Source of the DNA: DATFDN01 sp963818725
GTDB taxonomy: Bacteria > Pseudomonadota > Alphaproteobacteria > Acetobacterales > Acetobacteraceae
Direction of reading: 5' to 3'
NCBI GenBank assembly: GCA_963818725.1
Contig: CAWFTU010000004.1
Location: 124,001-188,000, forward strand
DNA: 64,000 bases
This document shows positions 19,420 to 28,915 of this stretch, piece by piece. A program made the translations under genes and the position numbers. Under the pieces are notes generated by a model. It was not told where the DNA came from. It saw nothing but the letters and a program-made list of their open reading frames with translations, and ran no database searches. Position 1 is the first letter of the stretch. The number at the start of each line of letters is the position of its first letter.

Positions 19420-20028
19420 TCAACTCCAGTTCGACAGGATCACCTCGGCGGGCGCCACCTCGATCTGCTGGCCGAAGCGCTCGCGGTAGAGCGCCAGGAG
19501 CGCATCATGGGTGCGGTCGGAGGCGCTGCACAGCGCGTCGCTCGCCACCACCACGCGAAAGCCCAGGTCCACCGCGCCGAGCACCGCCGCCAGGACGCAG
19601 ACATCGGTTTCCGCCCCCGTGACGACCAGAGTGTCTATGTCGCGGTCCCGCAGCAGGCGTAGCAGGTGCGGCTCGGTGAACGGGGAATAATGGCGCTTGT
19701 CGATCACCGTGGCCGGGGGCGCCAGCTTTGCCAGTGGGGGAACCAGTTCGATCAGCGCGGGGTCCAGCTCCTCGCGGGTCATCTGCCGCCAGCGCTCGTA
19801 GTAGCGGCGCCAGGTGCCTTCCATCTCGTCGGGCCTGGTTGGCGGGACGAAGCGGGTGAACACCGTCTGACGCGGACGGGCATTGGCGATCCGTTCCACG
19901 ATCGGCAGCACGCGCTTCAGCCAAGGAAGGTGCCAATCGGTTCGTTCCGCGAACAAGGTCTGCATGTCGATGCAGAGATGTGCGGTGCGCGACGTGAGCG
20001 GACCGTATGGCAGAGCGTCTGTCGGCAA
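19420..20028 (-). CDS. isochorismatase-family cysteine hydrolase
   Basis: 202 residues. The family's catalytic triad is visible: Asp21 (LCIDMQ), Lys111 (VIDKRHYSPF) and Cys144 (ETDVCV). These enzymes hydrolyse small amides or vinyl ethers (nicotinamide, ureas, isochorismate); the substrate is not predictable. The start is probably TTG at 20028, because it is preceded by GGAGAAAGG and no ATG lies between it and the catalytic Asp. It is convergent with the receiver-domain gene, only 9 bp between stops. Confidence 0.85.
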   Translation of the reverse strand: MPTDALPYGPLTSRTAHLCIDMQTLFAERTDWHLPWLKRVLPIVERIANARPRQTVFTRFVPPTRPDEMEGTWRRYYERWRQMTREELDPALIELVPPLAKLAPPATVIDKRHYSPFTEPHLLRLLRDRDIDTLVVTGAETDVCVLAAVLGAVDLGFRVVVASDALCSASDRTHDALLALYRERFGQQIEVAPAEVILSNWS

Positions 20029-20135
20029 GGCGGCCTTTCTCCGAATGCTGGCGTCCCCCGAAACGCTACAGGCGCGCGAAGGTTGGCGACAAGGAGGCGT
20101 TGACCGGAGCCTGAAGGGCGTGCCAGCGTCGCCAC

Positions 20136-20303
20136 ATGATTCGCGTGACGCTTCTGCTCACTCTTCTGTCACTCTCCGGCTGCGGCCTGTTCGCCGCGCC
20201 GTGCCGTGTCACCTCGGCCGCCCTCGATATCGTACCCGTCGTCGGACATGTCGCATCGACACCGACCGATGCCTGCGCTCAGGTGATCGATCCGAAGCCG
20301 TAG
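20136..20303 (+). CDS. small predicted lipoprotein
   Basis: 55 residues. The N-terminus MIRVTLLLTLLSLSGCG is a lipoprotein signal with the lipobox LSGC, giving an acylated Cys at residue 16. The mature part (LFAAPCRVTSAALDIVP...DACAQVID) keeps two further Cys and matches a short conserved alphaproteobacterial lipoprotein type (I believe the DUF6726 group; recalled, not searched). Function unknown. It is divergent from the isochorismatase-like gene and convergent with xfp. Confidence 0.7.
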   Translation: MIRVTLLLTLLSLSGCGLFAAPCRVTSAALDIVPVVGHVASTPTDACAQVIDPKP

Positions 20304-20384
20304 GCTCACCCCTCCCACTGGTCTCCTTCACCTGGAGAGGGGAGCTGGGAAAGAGGTTAGGCGATGCAGCGTGCGTGCGAGCGC

Positions 20385-22733
20385 CTAACCGTCCCACCGC
20401 CAGTTCGCGATCTCCGGCATGTCCTCGCCATGCGCGGTGATATAGGCCTTGTGCTCGACAAGCACCAACTCAAGCCGGCGGATCACGTCCCCGGCATCCG
20501 CGCGCAGCCGGCTTGCCCGATGCAAGGCCTCGATCGCGATGTGGTAGCGGCTGATGCCGTTCACCACCAGCATGTCGAACGGCGTCGTCGTGGTGCCCTC
20601 CTCGCCATATCCTTTCACATGGAAGCGGCCAGGATCGGGGCGGCGATAGATCAGCTCGTGAATCAGGAGAGGGTAGCCGTGGAAGGCGAACACCACGGGC
20701 GCCGTCTCGGTGAACAGAGCGGCGAAGCTCGCCTCGTCCATGCCGTGCGGATGGTCCCCGGCCGACTCCAAAGTCAGCAGATCGACGACGTTCACCACCC
20801 GTACTTTCAGGTCTGGCAACTCCCGCCGGAGCAGCCAGACCGCCGCCAGCGTCTCGCGCGTCGGCACGTCCCCGGCGGCGGCCAGCACCACGTCGGGCTC
20901 CCCGGCGCAGGACGCCCACTCCCAAACGGCGGCGCCGCGCGCGCAGTGCGCCCGCGCCGCTTCCGGGCCAAGCCATTGCCATTGCGGCTTTTTTGACGCC
21001 ACGATCAGGTTGATGAGCCCTTCGCCGCGCAGACAGTGCTCGCTTACGGCGAGAAGGCAATTGGCGTCCGGGGGCAGGTAGATGCGGATCTCGGAGCCTT
21101 TCTTCGTCAACATCGTGTTGATGAAGGTCGGACCCTGGTGGCTGTAGCCGTTGTGGTCCTGTTCCCAGACATGGCTGGTCAGCAGGTAGTTGAGCGACGC
21201 AACCGGCTTTCGCCACGGCAGGTCGGCGGCCATCTTCTGCCACTTGGCGTATTGGCCCATCATGGTATCGATGATGCCGATGAACGCCTCGTAGCAGGCC
21301 AGGATGCCGTGGCGGCCGGACAGCAGGTATCCCTCCAGCCAGCCCTCGCAGCAATGCTCTGACAGGATCTCCATCACCCGTCCGTCGCGCGCCATCGCGA
21401 CGTCGGTGCGCGCGAGCGGAAGATTCCAGGCACGCGACGTGGCCTCGAACACCGCGCCGAGATGGTTGGAGTTGGTCTCGTCGGGGCAGAACAGGCGGAA
21501 ATCCCGGGCTAACTCGTTGGCGCGGAACACCTCGCGCAGCCAGGTGCCCAGCACCGAGGTGTTCTCGGCCTCGACCGCTCCCGGCGCTTCCAGGCGAACG
21601 GCAAGTGGTGTCCAGTCCGGCAAAGCGAGCTTCCGAAGCAGGACGCCCCCGTTGCCATGCGGGCTCCGCCCGAGCATCCGCTCGGGCGGCGGCAGGAGCT
21701 TGGTGATGGCCGGGACCGGCCGGCCCTCGCCGTCGAAAAGCTCGTCGGGCTTGTACGAGCGCAGCCACTCCTGCAACTCGCGCAGATGCGCGTGATTGGT
21801 GCGGGGGTCCATGATCGGCACCTGGTGGCTGCGAAAGGTGCCGACCACCGGCTCGCCGTCCAGCGTGCGCGGCCCGGTCATGCCCTTGGGCGTGCGCAGC
21901 ACGATTATCGGCCATCCGTTATAGGCTGGCGCGGAGTCCGCGCGGGCGCGCGCCTGGATGGCGCGAATCTCGGATTGGGCCCAGCCCAGCGCCTCCGCCA
22001 GGGGTTCATGCAGCGCGTGCGGGTACTCGCCCGCGACCTCGCGCATCACATAGCCGCAGCCCTTGAAGAACGCCGCCAGCTCCTCGCTCGACATGCGGGC
22101 AAAAAGGGTCGGGCCGGACAGCTTCACGCCGTTGAGGTGCAGGATCGGCAGCACCGCCCCGTCGCGCGCCGGGTCGATGAACTTGGGCGAGTGCCAGGAT
22201 GCCGCGAGCGGCCCGGTTTCCGCCTCCCCATCGCCCACGACGCACGCCACGAGCAGGTCGGGGTTGTCCAGGGCGGCCCCGAAGGCGTGGACCAGGGAAT
22301 AGCCGAGTTCGCCGCCCTCGTGGATGGCGCCGGGCGTCATGGCAGTCAGGTGGCTTGGAAACCCGCCCGGCCAGGAGAAGTCGCGGATCAGCCGGGCCAT
22401 GCCCTGCCCGTCACGGCGGTAATCGGGGTACACCTCGCCCAGCGTGCCCTCAAGCCAAAGGCAGCCCAGGATCGCGGGCGCACCGTGCCCGGGTCCGACC
22501 ACCAGCATGGCGCTCTGGCCGGTGTCGCGGACGAGGCGGGAAAGGTGGGCGTAGACCAGGTTCAGGCCGGGCTGCGTGCCCCAGTGCCCGAGCAGGCGAG
22601 GCTTGATGTCCTCGGGCCTCAGCGGTTCGCGCAGGCGCGTGTTTTCCCTCAGGTAGATCTGCGCCGCTCCCAGGAAATCGGCGGCGCGGAGGAAGGCATC
22701 AAGCTGGCCAAGGCTTTCGGGCGAGAGAGGCAT
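20385..22733 (-). CDS. xfp: phosphoketolase
   Basis: 782 residues, normal for the family. It splits xylulose 5-phosphate and/or fructose 6-phosphate with phosphate to give acetyl phosphate, using thiamine diphosphate. Visible are the ThDP/Mg motif GDGEAETGP near residue 170, the N-terminal block GHWGTQPGLNLVYAHL, VVGPGHGAPA, and the C-terminal block LVVNGISRYHIA. ATG at 22733 is preceded by GGAG at suitable distance; a GTG 15 nt upstream is possible. No acetate kinase or phosphotransacetylase lies next to it. Confidence 0.93.
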   Translation of the reverse strand: MPLSPESLGQLDAFLRAADFLGAAQIYLRENTRLREPLRPEDIKPRLLGHWGTQPGLNLVYAHLSRLVRDTGQSAMLVVGPGHGAPAILGCLWLEGTLGEVYPDYRRDGQGMARLIRDFSWPGGFPSHLTAMTPGAIHEGGELGYSLVHAFGAALDNPDLLVACVVGDGEAETGPLAASWHSPKFIDPARDGAVLPILHLNGVKLSGPTLFARMSSEELAAFFKGCGYVMREVAGEYPHALHEPLAEALGWAQSEIRAIQARARADSAPAYNGWPIIVLRTPKGMTGPRTLDGEPVVGTFRSHQVPIMDPRTNHAHLRELQEWLRSYKPDELFDGEGRPVPAITKLLPPPERMLGRSPHGNGGVLLRKLALPDWTPLAVRLEAPGAVEAENTSVLGTWLREVFRANELARDFRLFCPDETNSNHLGAVFEATSRAWNLPLARTDVAMARDGRVMEILSEHCCEGWLEGYLLSGRHGILACYEAFIGIIDTMMGQYAKWQKMAADLPWRKPVASLNYLLTSHVWEQDHNGYSHQGPTFINTMLTKKGSEIRIYLPPDANCLLAVSEHCLRGEGLINLIVASKKPQWQWLGPEAARAHCARGAAVWEWASCAGEPDVVLAAAGDVPTRETLAAVWLLRRELPDLKVRVVNVVDLLTLESAGDHPHGMDEASFAALFTETAPVVFAFHGYPLLIHELIYRRPDPGRFHVKGYGEEGTTTTPFDMLVVNGISRYHIAIEALHRASRLRADAGDVIRRLELVLVEHKAYITAHGEDMPEIANWRWDG

Positions 22734-22964
22734 GGCGTGGTGCTCCACGTATGTCGCGCGGGGCTAGAGCGGTCTCGGGCTGACCGGAACCAGAGCTTGA
22801 TCACTTCCCCGGCCCCCTCCCGCCAAGGAGGGATGAAACGGCGCGGCAACGCGGTCAGCCTGAGACCGCTTAGCACCCAAATGCGCCGGCTGGGCATCAC
22901 GCGACGGCGATCAGTGCCTTGCGTGGCAACCGGCGCGGCATAGTCTGCTCCATCGGAGGCGCAC

Positions 22965-24392
22965 ATGCCCGATACCGTCCCCGCCACGGCCCTGATCGAA
23001 CGCCTGTACTCCGTGCTCGGCCCGCGCGGGCTGCTGACCGATCCAGCCGACACCGCCGCCTATGTCGAGGATTGGCGGCACCTGTATCGCGGGCGCACCC
23101 CGGCCGTGGCGCGACCGGCGAGCACCGATGAGACCGCCGGGGTACTGCGCCTCTGCGCCGAGGCAGGCGTTCCGGTCGTTCCGCAGGGCGGCAACACCTC
23201 GATGGTGGGCGGCGCCACCCCGTCCGAGGATGGGCGCGAGATCGTGCTGAGCCTCGCCCGGCTCAACCGCGTCCGCGCCATCGACCCAGCCGACCTCAGC
23301 CTAACGGTCGAGGCCGGCGCCACGCTGAGAGCGGCGCAGCTCGCGGCGGACGAGGCCGGGTGCCTGCTGCCGCTGTCCATCTCCTCCGAGGGGACAGCGC
23401 AGATCGGCGGCATCCTGGCCACCAATGCCGGCGGCAACAACACACTGCGTTACGGCAATTCCCGCGACTTGGTGCTCGGGCTCGAAGTGGTGACGGCCGA
23501 TGGCGCGGTGTGGAACGGGCTGCGCCGGCTGCGCAAGGACAACACCGGGTACTGCCTACGCCAGTTGTTCGTCGGCTCCGAAGGCACGCTCGGCGTCATC
23601 ACCGCCGCCGTGCTGAAGCTCGCGCCACGCTCGCGGGAGACGGCGGTGGCGCTGTGCGCGCTGCCCTCGCCCGAGGCCGCCCTGGATCTGCTGACCCGCT
23701 TGCAGGCGCACGACCCCGGCGCGGTGCAGGCGTTCGAGTACATGTCCGGGACCGGCATGGGCTTCGTGCTCAAGCACATCCCAGGCGCGAGCCTGCCGTT
23801 ATCCGCGCCTGCCGCGCATTACGCGATCGTCGAACTGGCCACGCCCCGTGCCGATGGTAGGCTGCGCGCCCTGCTGGAGGAGGTGCTGGAGCAGGCGCTG
23901 CACGACGACATCGTCACCGACGCGGCCATCGCCGAGAGCGAGGCCCAGCGCGCCGCCATCTGGCGGCTGCGCGAGGAACACTCCGAGGCGCAGAGGCGCG
24001 AGGGCGCATCGGTCAAGAACGACGTCTCGGTGCCGGTCTCGAAAGTTCCGGCCTTCATCCGCGCCGCGACCGAGGCATGCGAACGGCTGATGCCCGGCAT
24101 CCGCGCGGTGCCGTTCGGCCATCTCGGCGACGGCAACATCCATTTCAACCTGGAGCAGCCCGAGGGCGCCGATCCCGGCTGGTTCCTGGCCCAAGACCAC
24201 CTGATCATGGACACGGTGAACGCGGTGGTGCGCGCCTTCGACGGCAGCTTCTCGGCCGAGCACGGGGTTGGACGGCTCAAACCTTACATGATGCCCGAGT
24301 GGCGGGGCGGGACGGAGCTGGACCTGATGCGCAGGATCAAGGCGGCGCTCGATCCGCGCGGGATTCTCAATCCGGGCAAGGTACTCCCTTGA
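22965..24392 (+). CDS. FAD-linked oxidase, D-2-hydroxyacid dehydrogenase type
   Basis: 475 residues: an N-terminal FAD-binding (PCMH-type) domain with VVPQGGNTSMVGGATP (near residues 70-85) and GGILATNAGGNNTLRYGNSR (near 145-165), and a C-terminal FAD-oxidase domain ending in FSAEHGVGRLKPYM and ILNPGKVLP. Relatives oxidise D-lactate, D-2-hydroxyglutarate or glycolate; the exact substrate is not decidable. GGAGG lies 8 nt before the ATG. It is divergent from xfp with a 231-bp gap that includes a C-rich palindrome fragment. Confidence 0.88.
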   Translation: MPDTVPATALIERLYSVLGPRGLLTDPADTAAYVEDWRHLYRGRTPAVARPASTDETAGVLRLCAEAGVPVVPQGGNTSMVGGATPSEDGREIVLSLARLNRVRAIDPADLSLTVEAGATLRAAQLAADEAGCLLPLSISSEGTAQIGGILATNAGGNNTLRYGNSRDLVLGLEVVTADGAVWNGLRRLRKDNTGYCLRQLFVGSEGTLGVITAAVLKLAPRSRETAVALCALPSPEAALDLLTRLQAHDPGAVQAFEYMSGTGMGFVLKHIPGASLPLSAPAAHYAIVELATPRADGRLRALLEEVLEQALHDDIVTDAAIAESEAQRAAIWRLREEHSEAQRREGASVKNDVSVPVSKVPAFIRAATEACERLMPGIRAVPFGHLGDGNIHFNLEQPEGADPGWFLAQDHLIMDTVNAVVRAFDGSFSAEHGVGRLKPYMMPEWRGGTELDLMRRIKAALDPRGILNPGKVLP

Positions 24393-24494
24393 TACCGATC
24401 CCAATTACCGGACTGGCGGGGGGACTTTCGCGATGGTGGGGTGAGGGGCCTTATGTCGGGCGGCTGGGGCGAACCCGAGCCTGGGAGCGCGGCG

Positions 24495-25241
24495 ATGACC
24501 CGTGCTGAGGTGCTGGCCCAGTATCACCCGATCCGGGCGGGCATTCGCCGCGTCTTGCGTGCGGCAACTAAAGCATGCGGCCGAGCGGATCTGAACCGGG
24601 CCGTCAAGCAGGTCGCGCCCTGGGCCGAGGCGGCGGAGCTTGAGGACGAGAACACCGCCGAGATGCTGGCGGATGTCGCGCTCTTCGAGCCGAACCAGCG
24701 CGGCCGACGCGCTTTCGACCGCTTTCTTGCCGAGAAAGGCGAGCGCCTGACCGCCGACCGAGCCCTCGCTGAGGGCATGGCTAGGGCCTGGTTCTCGATC
24801 TTCCGCGTGGCCGGGCGGCATGAGGTAGCCGGGCTCTGGCTCGAGGACATGCTGGCGGGCAATCGCCGCCTCTGGCTCATGGACGAGGCGCTCGAGGCGT
24901 CTGCCCCCGAGGGTACTATCGCCGGCATGCGCCTGTTCGACGCAGGGCCGTTCCACGCTGGCTTCGGCATCATCGTCGAACCCGACGATGAGACGCTCGA
25001 CTTCTGCCTGGCGGCAAAGGAGCGCGGCGCGCCTGTGCCGTTCTGCTACTCGCTCGCCGCCACGCTCTACGGCGACCAGCTCCGGGCCGAAGCACCGCCC
25101 GGACCCGCCGACCTCGCCTTACTGCAGACCCTGGCCGAGATCCTCATTTCCGAGCCCAACATGCCTGCGAAAGCCGGGCCCCAGCAACGCCGCCGCCAGT
25201 CACCAAAGCCGCGCAGACCATCACAGCCACACAAGAAGTAA
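24495..25241 (+). CDS. conserved hypothetical protein
   Basis: 248 residues from ATG 24495 (in-frame sequence before it is low-complexity). An N-terminal helical half (AQYHPIRAGIRRVLRAA, then AEMLADVALFE) is followed by a mixed half with WFSIFRVAGRHEVAGLWLED and LWLMDEALEASAPEGTIAGM, and a basic, disordered tail rich in Gln, Arg, Pro and Lys. There are no catalytic motifs or membrane segments. I do not recognise a function. It lies alone between the flavin oxidase and aroC (convergent). Confidence 0.7.
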   Translation: MTRAEVLAQYHPIRAGIRRVLRAATKACGRADLNRAVKQVAPWAEAAELEDENTAEMLADVALFEPNQRGRRAFDRFLAEKGERLTADRALAEGMARAWFSIFRVAGRHEVAGLWLEDMLAGNRRLWLMDEALEASAPEGTIAGMRLFDAGPFHAGFGIIVEPDDETLDFCLAAKERGAPVPFCYSLAATLYGDQLRAEAPPGPADLALLQTLAEILISEPNMPAKAGPQQRRRQSPKPRRPSQPHKK

Positions 25242-25338
25242 TTGGGATCGGCACTCAGAGTCCTGTCGGCCGCTCATAGGGTGTTGCTGTTGGAATAGTC
25301 CGTGACCGCCTCCTCCCGATCGGGAGCGAACCCAAACC

Positions 25339-26439
25339 TCAGTTGCTTGGCAACCGCGCCAGCCGCGGCGCGTCGGGGTTCTGGGCGCGATGACGCAGCA
25401 GGTGGTCGGCGAGCACGCAGGCTAGCATTGCCTCGCCCACGGGCACTGCGCGGATGCCCACGCACGGGTCGTGTCGTCCCTTGGTGATGATGTCCGTCTC
25501 CCCGCCCCTGCGGTCGACCGTCCGACGCGCGGTCAGGATGGAGCTGGTCGGCTTGACCGCGAAGCGGGCGACGACCGGCTGGCCGGTGGAGATCCCGCCA
25601 AGCACGCCGCCCGCGTGATTGGACTGAAATTCCACCGCGCCGTCCCGCATCCGCATCTCATCAGCGTTCTCCTCGCCGCGCAGCGAGGCGGCGGCGAAGC
25701 CGTCGCCGATTTCCACTCCCTTCACCGCGTTGATCGACATCAGCGCGCTGGCGATGTCGGCGTCCAGCTTGCCGTAGATCGGCGCTCCCAGTCCCGACGG
25801 CACGCCATCGGCCCACACCTCGATCACCGCGCCGAGCGATGACCCCTGCTTGCGCACGTCCGATAGCAGCCCCTCCCACGCCTCGGCGGCGACCGGGTCG
25901 GGGCAGAAGAATGGGTTGCGCTCCACCGCGTCCCAGTCCCAGCGCGCGCGGTCGATCGGGTGCGGCCCCATTTGCACCAGCGCGCCCCGGATGCGGACAC
26001 CATCGAGCACTTTTCGGGCCACCGCCCCGGCGGCGACCCGCATCGCCGTCTCCCGCGCCGAGCTGCGTCCGCCGCCGCGATAGTCGCGGATGCCGTATTT
26101 CAGCTCGTAGGCCAAATCGGCGTGACCCGGACGGAATCGCTCCGCTATGTCGCCGTAGTCGCGCGAACGCTGATCGACGTTCTCGATGAACAGGGCAATG
26201 GGCGTGCCGCTGGTCTGGCCTTCGAACACGCCGGACAGGATACGAACCTGGTCGGGTTCCTGGCGCTGGGTCGTGAAGCGCGACTGCCCAGGACGGCGCC
26301 GATCGAGCCAAGGCTGGATGTCCGCTTCCGACAACGCAAGGCGGGGCGGGCAGCCATCGACGACGCAGCCGATCGCGGGACCGTGGCTCTCTCCCCAGGT
26401 GGTCACGCGGAACAGGTGGCCGAAGCTGTTGTGACTCAC
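25339..26439 (-). CDS. aroC: chorismate synthase
   Basis: Converts 5-enolpyruvylshikimate 3-phosphate to chorismate with reduced FMN. 366 residues from GTG 26439, chosen because the conserved N-terminus SHNSFGHLFRVTTWGESHG starts there; an ATG 15 nt upstream (26454) would overlap fabI. Signatures: GHADLAYELKYGIRDYRGGG, GRSSARETA and RHDPCVGIRAVPV. It follows fabI by 4 bp, so the two are co-transcribed. Its product feeds the chorismate mutase at 13819-14682. Confidence 0.95.
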   Translation of the reverse strand: MSHNSFGHLFRVTTWGESHGPAIGCVVDGCPPRLALSEADIQPWLDRRRPGQSRFTTQRQEPDQVRILSGVFEGQTSGTPIALFIENVDQRSRDYGDIAERFRPGHADLAYELKYGIRDYRGGGRSSARETAMRVAAGAVARKVLDGVRIRGALVQMGPHPIDRARWDWDAVERNPFFCPDPVAAEAWEGLLSDVRKQGSSLGAVIEVWADGVPSGLGAPIYGKLDADIASALMSINAVKGVEIGDGFAAASLRGEENADEMRMRDGAVEFQSNHAGGVLGGISTGQPVVARFAVKPTSSILTARRTVDRRGGETDIITKGRHDPCVGIRAVPVGEAMLACVLADHLLRHRAQNPDAPRLARLPSN

Positions 26440-26443
26440 GCTT

Positions 26444-27268
26444 TTATTCCACAACCGCGATATCCGGCGCTGCCGGGTTCTTCATGCCTATAAGATGATA
26501 TCCGCAGTCGACGTGATGCACCTCGCCGGTGACGCCGGAAGAAAGATCGGACAACAGGTAGGCTGCGGCACCGCCGACGTCCTCGATCGTGACGTTGCGC
26601 CGCAACGGGCTGTTGAGCTGGTTCCAGCGCAGGATGTACCGGAAATCGCCGATCCCGGACGCCGCCAGGGTCTTGATTGGCCCGGCGCTGATCGCGTTCA
26701 CGCGAATCCCGTCCCCTCCCAAGTCGGCGGCCAGGTAGCGCACGGAGGCCTCCAGGGCCGCCTTGGCGATGCCCATGACATTATAGTGTGGGGTCCATCG
26801 CTCCGCGCCCAAGTAGGTCAGGGTCAGCAAGCTGCCGCCTGGCCCCATCATCGGCACCGCGCGCTGAGAGACGGCGGTGAAGGAGTAGCAAGAGATGTCG
26901 AGTGTCTGGAGGAACGCCGCGCGGGGGGTGTCCAGGTAGCGCCCGCGCAGGTACGTCTTGTCGGCGAACGAGATCGCGTGAACGAGGAAGTCCAGCCTGT
27001 CCCATTTCTCCCGCACCACCGCGAAGGCCGCGTCGATGCTCGCCTCGTCCGCGACATCGCAGCCGACCACGAGCGAGGAGCCGAGCGAGGCCGCGAGCGG
27101 GCGGACGCGCCGCTCAAGCGCCTCGCCCTGGAAGGTGAAGGCGAGCTCCGCGCCCTGCGCGGCGCAGGCCGTGGCGATGCCCCAGGCCAGGGAGTGGTCG
27201 TTGGCCACCCCCATCACCAGTCCGCGCCTGCCCTGCATCAGCGCCCCTGTGTGCGGTTGTGCCGCCAT
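26444..27268 (-). CDS. fabI: enoyl-[acyl-carrier-protein] reductase (NADH)
   Basis: Last step of each fatty-acid elongation cycle. 274 residues, short-chain dehydrogenase fold. The nucleotide motif is GLVMGVANDHSLAWGIA. The FabI-type catalytic Tyr/Lys pair is in HYNVMGIAKAALE, and the C-terminal block is GVTGEVHHVDCGYHLIGM. ATG at 27268 fits; earlier in-frame codons are not conserved. It is first of a two-gene unit with aroC and divergent from pdxH (86 bp). Confidence 0.94.
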   Translation of the reverse strand: MAAQPHTGALMQGRRGLVMGVANDHSLAWGIATACAAQGAELAFTFQGEALERRVRPLAASLGSSLVVGCDVADEASIDAAFAVVREKWDRLDFLVHAISFADKTYLRGRYLDTPRAAFLQTLDISCYSFTAVSQRAVPMMGPGGSLLTLTYLGAERWTPHYNVMGIAKAALEASVRYLAADLGGDGIRVNAISAGPIKTLAASGIGDFRYILRWNQLNSPLRRNVTIEDVGGAAAYLLSDLSSGVTGEVHHVDCGYHLIGMKNPAAPDIAVVE

Positions 27269-27354
27269 GCGGGTCCTCGGGTTGTGTTGTTCGCTCTGGT
27301 GGTGGCACAGCGACGCGCGGACGGGCAAGAGGCGCCCCCGCCCCAGGAGTTCGC

Positions 27355-27954
27355 ATGAGCGAGAATACCTCTGCCGATCCAGATCCGTTTGAGTGGTTCG
27401 CACGCTGGATGGAGGAAGCGGCGCGGTCCGAACTCAATGATCCCAACGCGATGACCCTGGCCACCGCCACCCCGGACGGGCGGCCCTCCGCCCGCGTCGT
27501 CCTGCTGAAAGGCTACGATAATCAGGGGTTTGTCTTCTACACGAACACGCAGAGCCGCAAGGGCACCGAGCTGGCGGCCAATCCGCGCGCTGCTCTCCTG
27601 TTCCATTGGAAGAGCTTGGGGCGGCAAGTCCGGATTGAAGGCGCGATCGAGCCGGTCTTGCCGCCAGAGGCCGACGCCTACTTCGCGACCCGCCCACGCA
27701 TCTCGCGGCTGGGTGCCTGGGCCTCCGAGCAATCCCGCTCGCTCGCCAGCCGCCCCGAGCTGGAGAGACGGCTGGCCGAACAGGAGGCGCGCTTCCCCGG
27801 CGAGACGATCCCTCGGCCGCCGCACTGGTCGGGATATCGCCTTAACCCCGAGCGGTTCGAGTTCTGGCAGGATATGCCCTACCGCCTGCACGATCGCACG
27901 ATGATCAGCCGCGCTCCTGCCGGCGGCTGGGTCGCGGGCAAGCTCTTTCCCTAG
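27355..27954 (+). CDS. pdxH: pyridoxamine 5'-phosphate oxidase
   Basis: FMN enzyme making pyridoxal 5'-phosphate. 199 residues with RVVLLKGYDNQGFVFYTN, AALLFHWKSLGRQVRIEG and the C-terminal signature PHWSGYRLNPERFEFWQ. The end is AGKLFP where many homologues end in RLAP or RLSP, a minor change. ATG 27355 is preceded by AGGAG. The gene is monocistronic and divergent from fabI. Confidence 0.94.
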   Translation: MSENTSADPDPFEWFARWMEEAARSELNDPNAMTLATATPDGRPSARVVLLKGYDNQGFVFYTNTQSRKGTELAANPRAALLFHWKSLGRQVRIEGAIEPVLPPEADAYFATRPRISRLGAWASEQSRSLASRPELERRLAEQEARFPGETIPRPPHWSGYRLNPERFEFWQDMPYRLHDRTMISRAPAGGWVAGKLFP

Positions 27955-28037
27955 GAAGAGATCCAATCCGCCGCCCACTGTCCGGTAACGTGCCGTTGTG
28001 CTAAGGATGCAGGGCAGATCCGCAAAGAGACAAGGCC

Positions 28038-28901
28038 ATGGCCATCCGCAAGCTGCTCCTGCCGCTGACGGGCACCGCCGCAGGGGAGGCGGCGTTGCTC
28101 ACCTCTCTCACTATCGCGCGACTATGGGACGCTCACGTCCTCGCGTTGCACGTCCGGGTGGATAGCCGCGACGTGGCGCCGCTGGCCGGCGAGGGCCTGT
28201 CGGGCGCGATGATCGAGGAGATGATGTCGGCCACCGAGAAGGAGAGCGGGCACCGGGCCCAGGCAGTGCGCCTGATGTTCGATCGATTCGTCGAGGCGAA
28301 TGCCGTCGCACTGGGCGAGCCGCACGCGCGCAGCGGCGCGACCGCCAGCTTCGCTGCGGTCACCGGGCGCGAAGAGGACATCGTCGCGCAGCAGGCGCGC
28401 CTCGCGGACTTGACCGTGGTGCCGCATCCGGAAGCTGGTGAGGATGTCTCCTCGTCGGACGCGCTTCATGCGGTGCTGTTCAATTCGGGGCGTCCGGTTC
28501 TCATTGCCCCGCAGGTTCCGTTGCCCACTCTCGGGACACGGATCTGCGTCGGCTGGAACGGCACTGCCGAATCCGCATCGGCGGTCAGCGCCGCGCTGCC
28601 CTGGCTGCAACGGGCCGAGGCGGTCCGTATCCTATCGGCCGAGGGCTATCAGCGCCGGGGTCCGGCCGCTCCTGAGTTGGCGGCGTACCTGGCGCTGCAC
28701 GGGGTCGATGCCGAGGTCGAGGTGTTCCGCTGCCGCTCCGGGGGCGCCGGTGCCGCACTGCTCGCGGCTGCTCGGGATTTCGGCTGCGATCTGCTGGCGA
28801 TGGGCGCGTACTCGCACTCGCGCCTGCGCCAGCTCATCCTGGGTGGCGTCACCCGCCACGTCCTGGAGTACGCCGAACTGCCGGTAATGATGAACCGCTG
28901 A
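28038..28901 (+). CDS. universal stress protein family, tandem Usp
   Basis: 287 residues, about twice the length of a single Usp domain. The N-terminal half starts RKLLLPLTGTAAGEAALL. The C-terminal half has ICVGWNGTAESASAVSAALP and the nucleotide-loop-like AMGAYSHSRLRQLILGGVTR, then YAELPVMM, which match the ATP-binding type motif G-2x-G-9x-G(S/T) only approximately. Likely a cytosolic stress protein. It ends 14 bp before the MarR gene, so both may be one transcript. Confidence 0.85.
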   Translation: MAIRKLLLPLTGTAAGEAALLTSLTIARLWDAHVLALHVRVDSRDVAPLAGEGLSGAMIEEMMSATEKESGHRAQAVRLMFDRFVEANAVALGEPHARSGATASFAAVTGREEDIVAQQARLADLTVVPHPEAGEDVSSSDALHAVLFNSGRPVLIAPQVPLPTLGTRICVGWNGTAESASAVSAALPWLQRAEAVRILSAEGYQRRGPAAPELAAYLALHGVDAEVEVFRCRSGGAGAALLAAARDFGCDLLAMGAYSHSRLRQLILGGVTRHVLEYAELPVMMNR

Positions 28902-28915
28902 GACCGGGCGCCCTT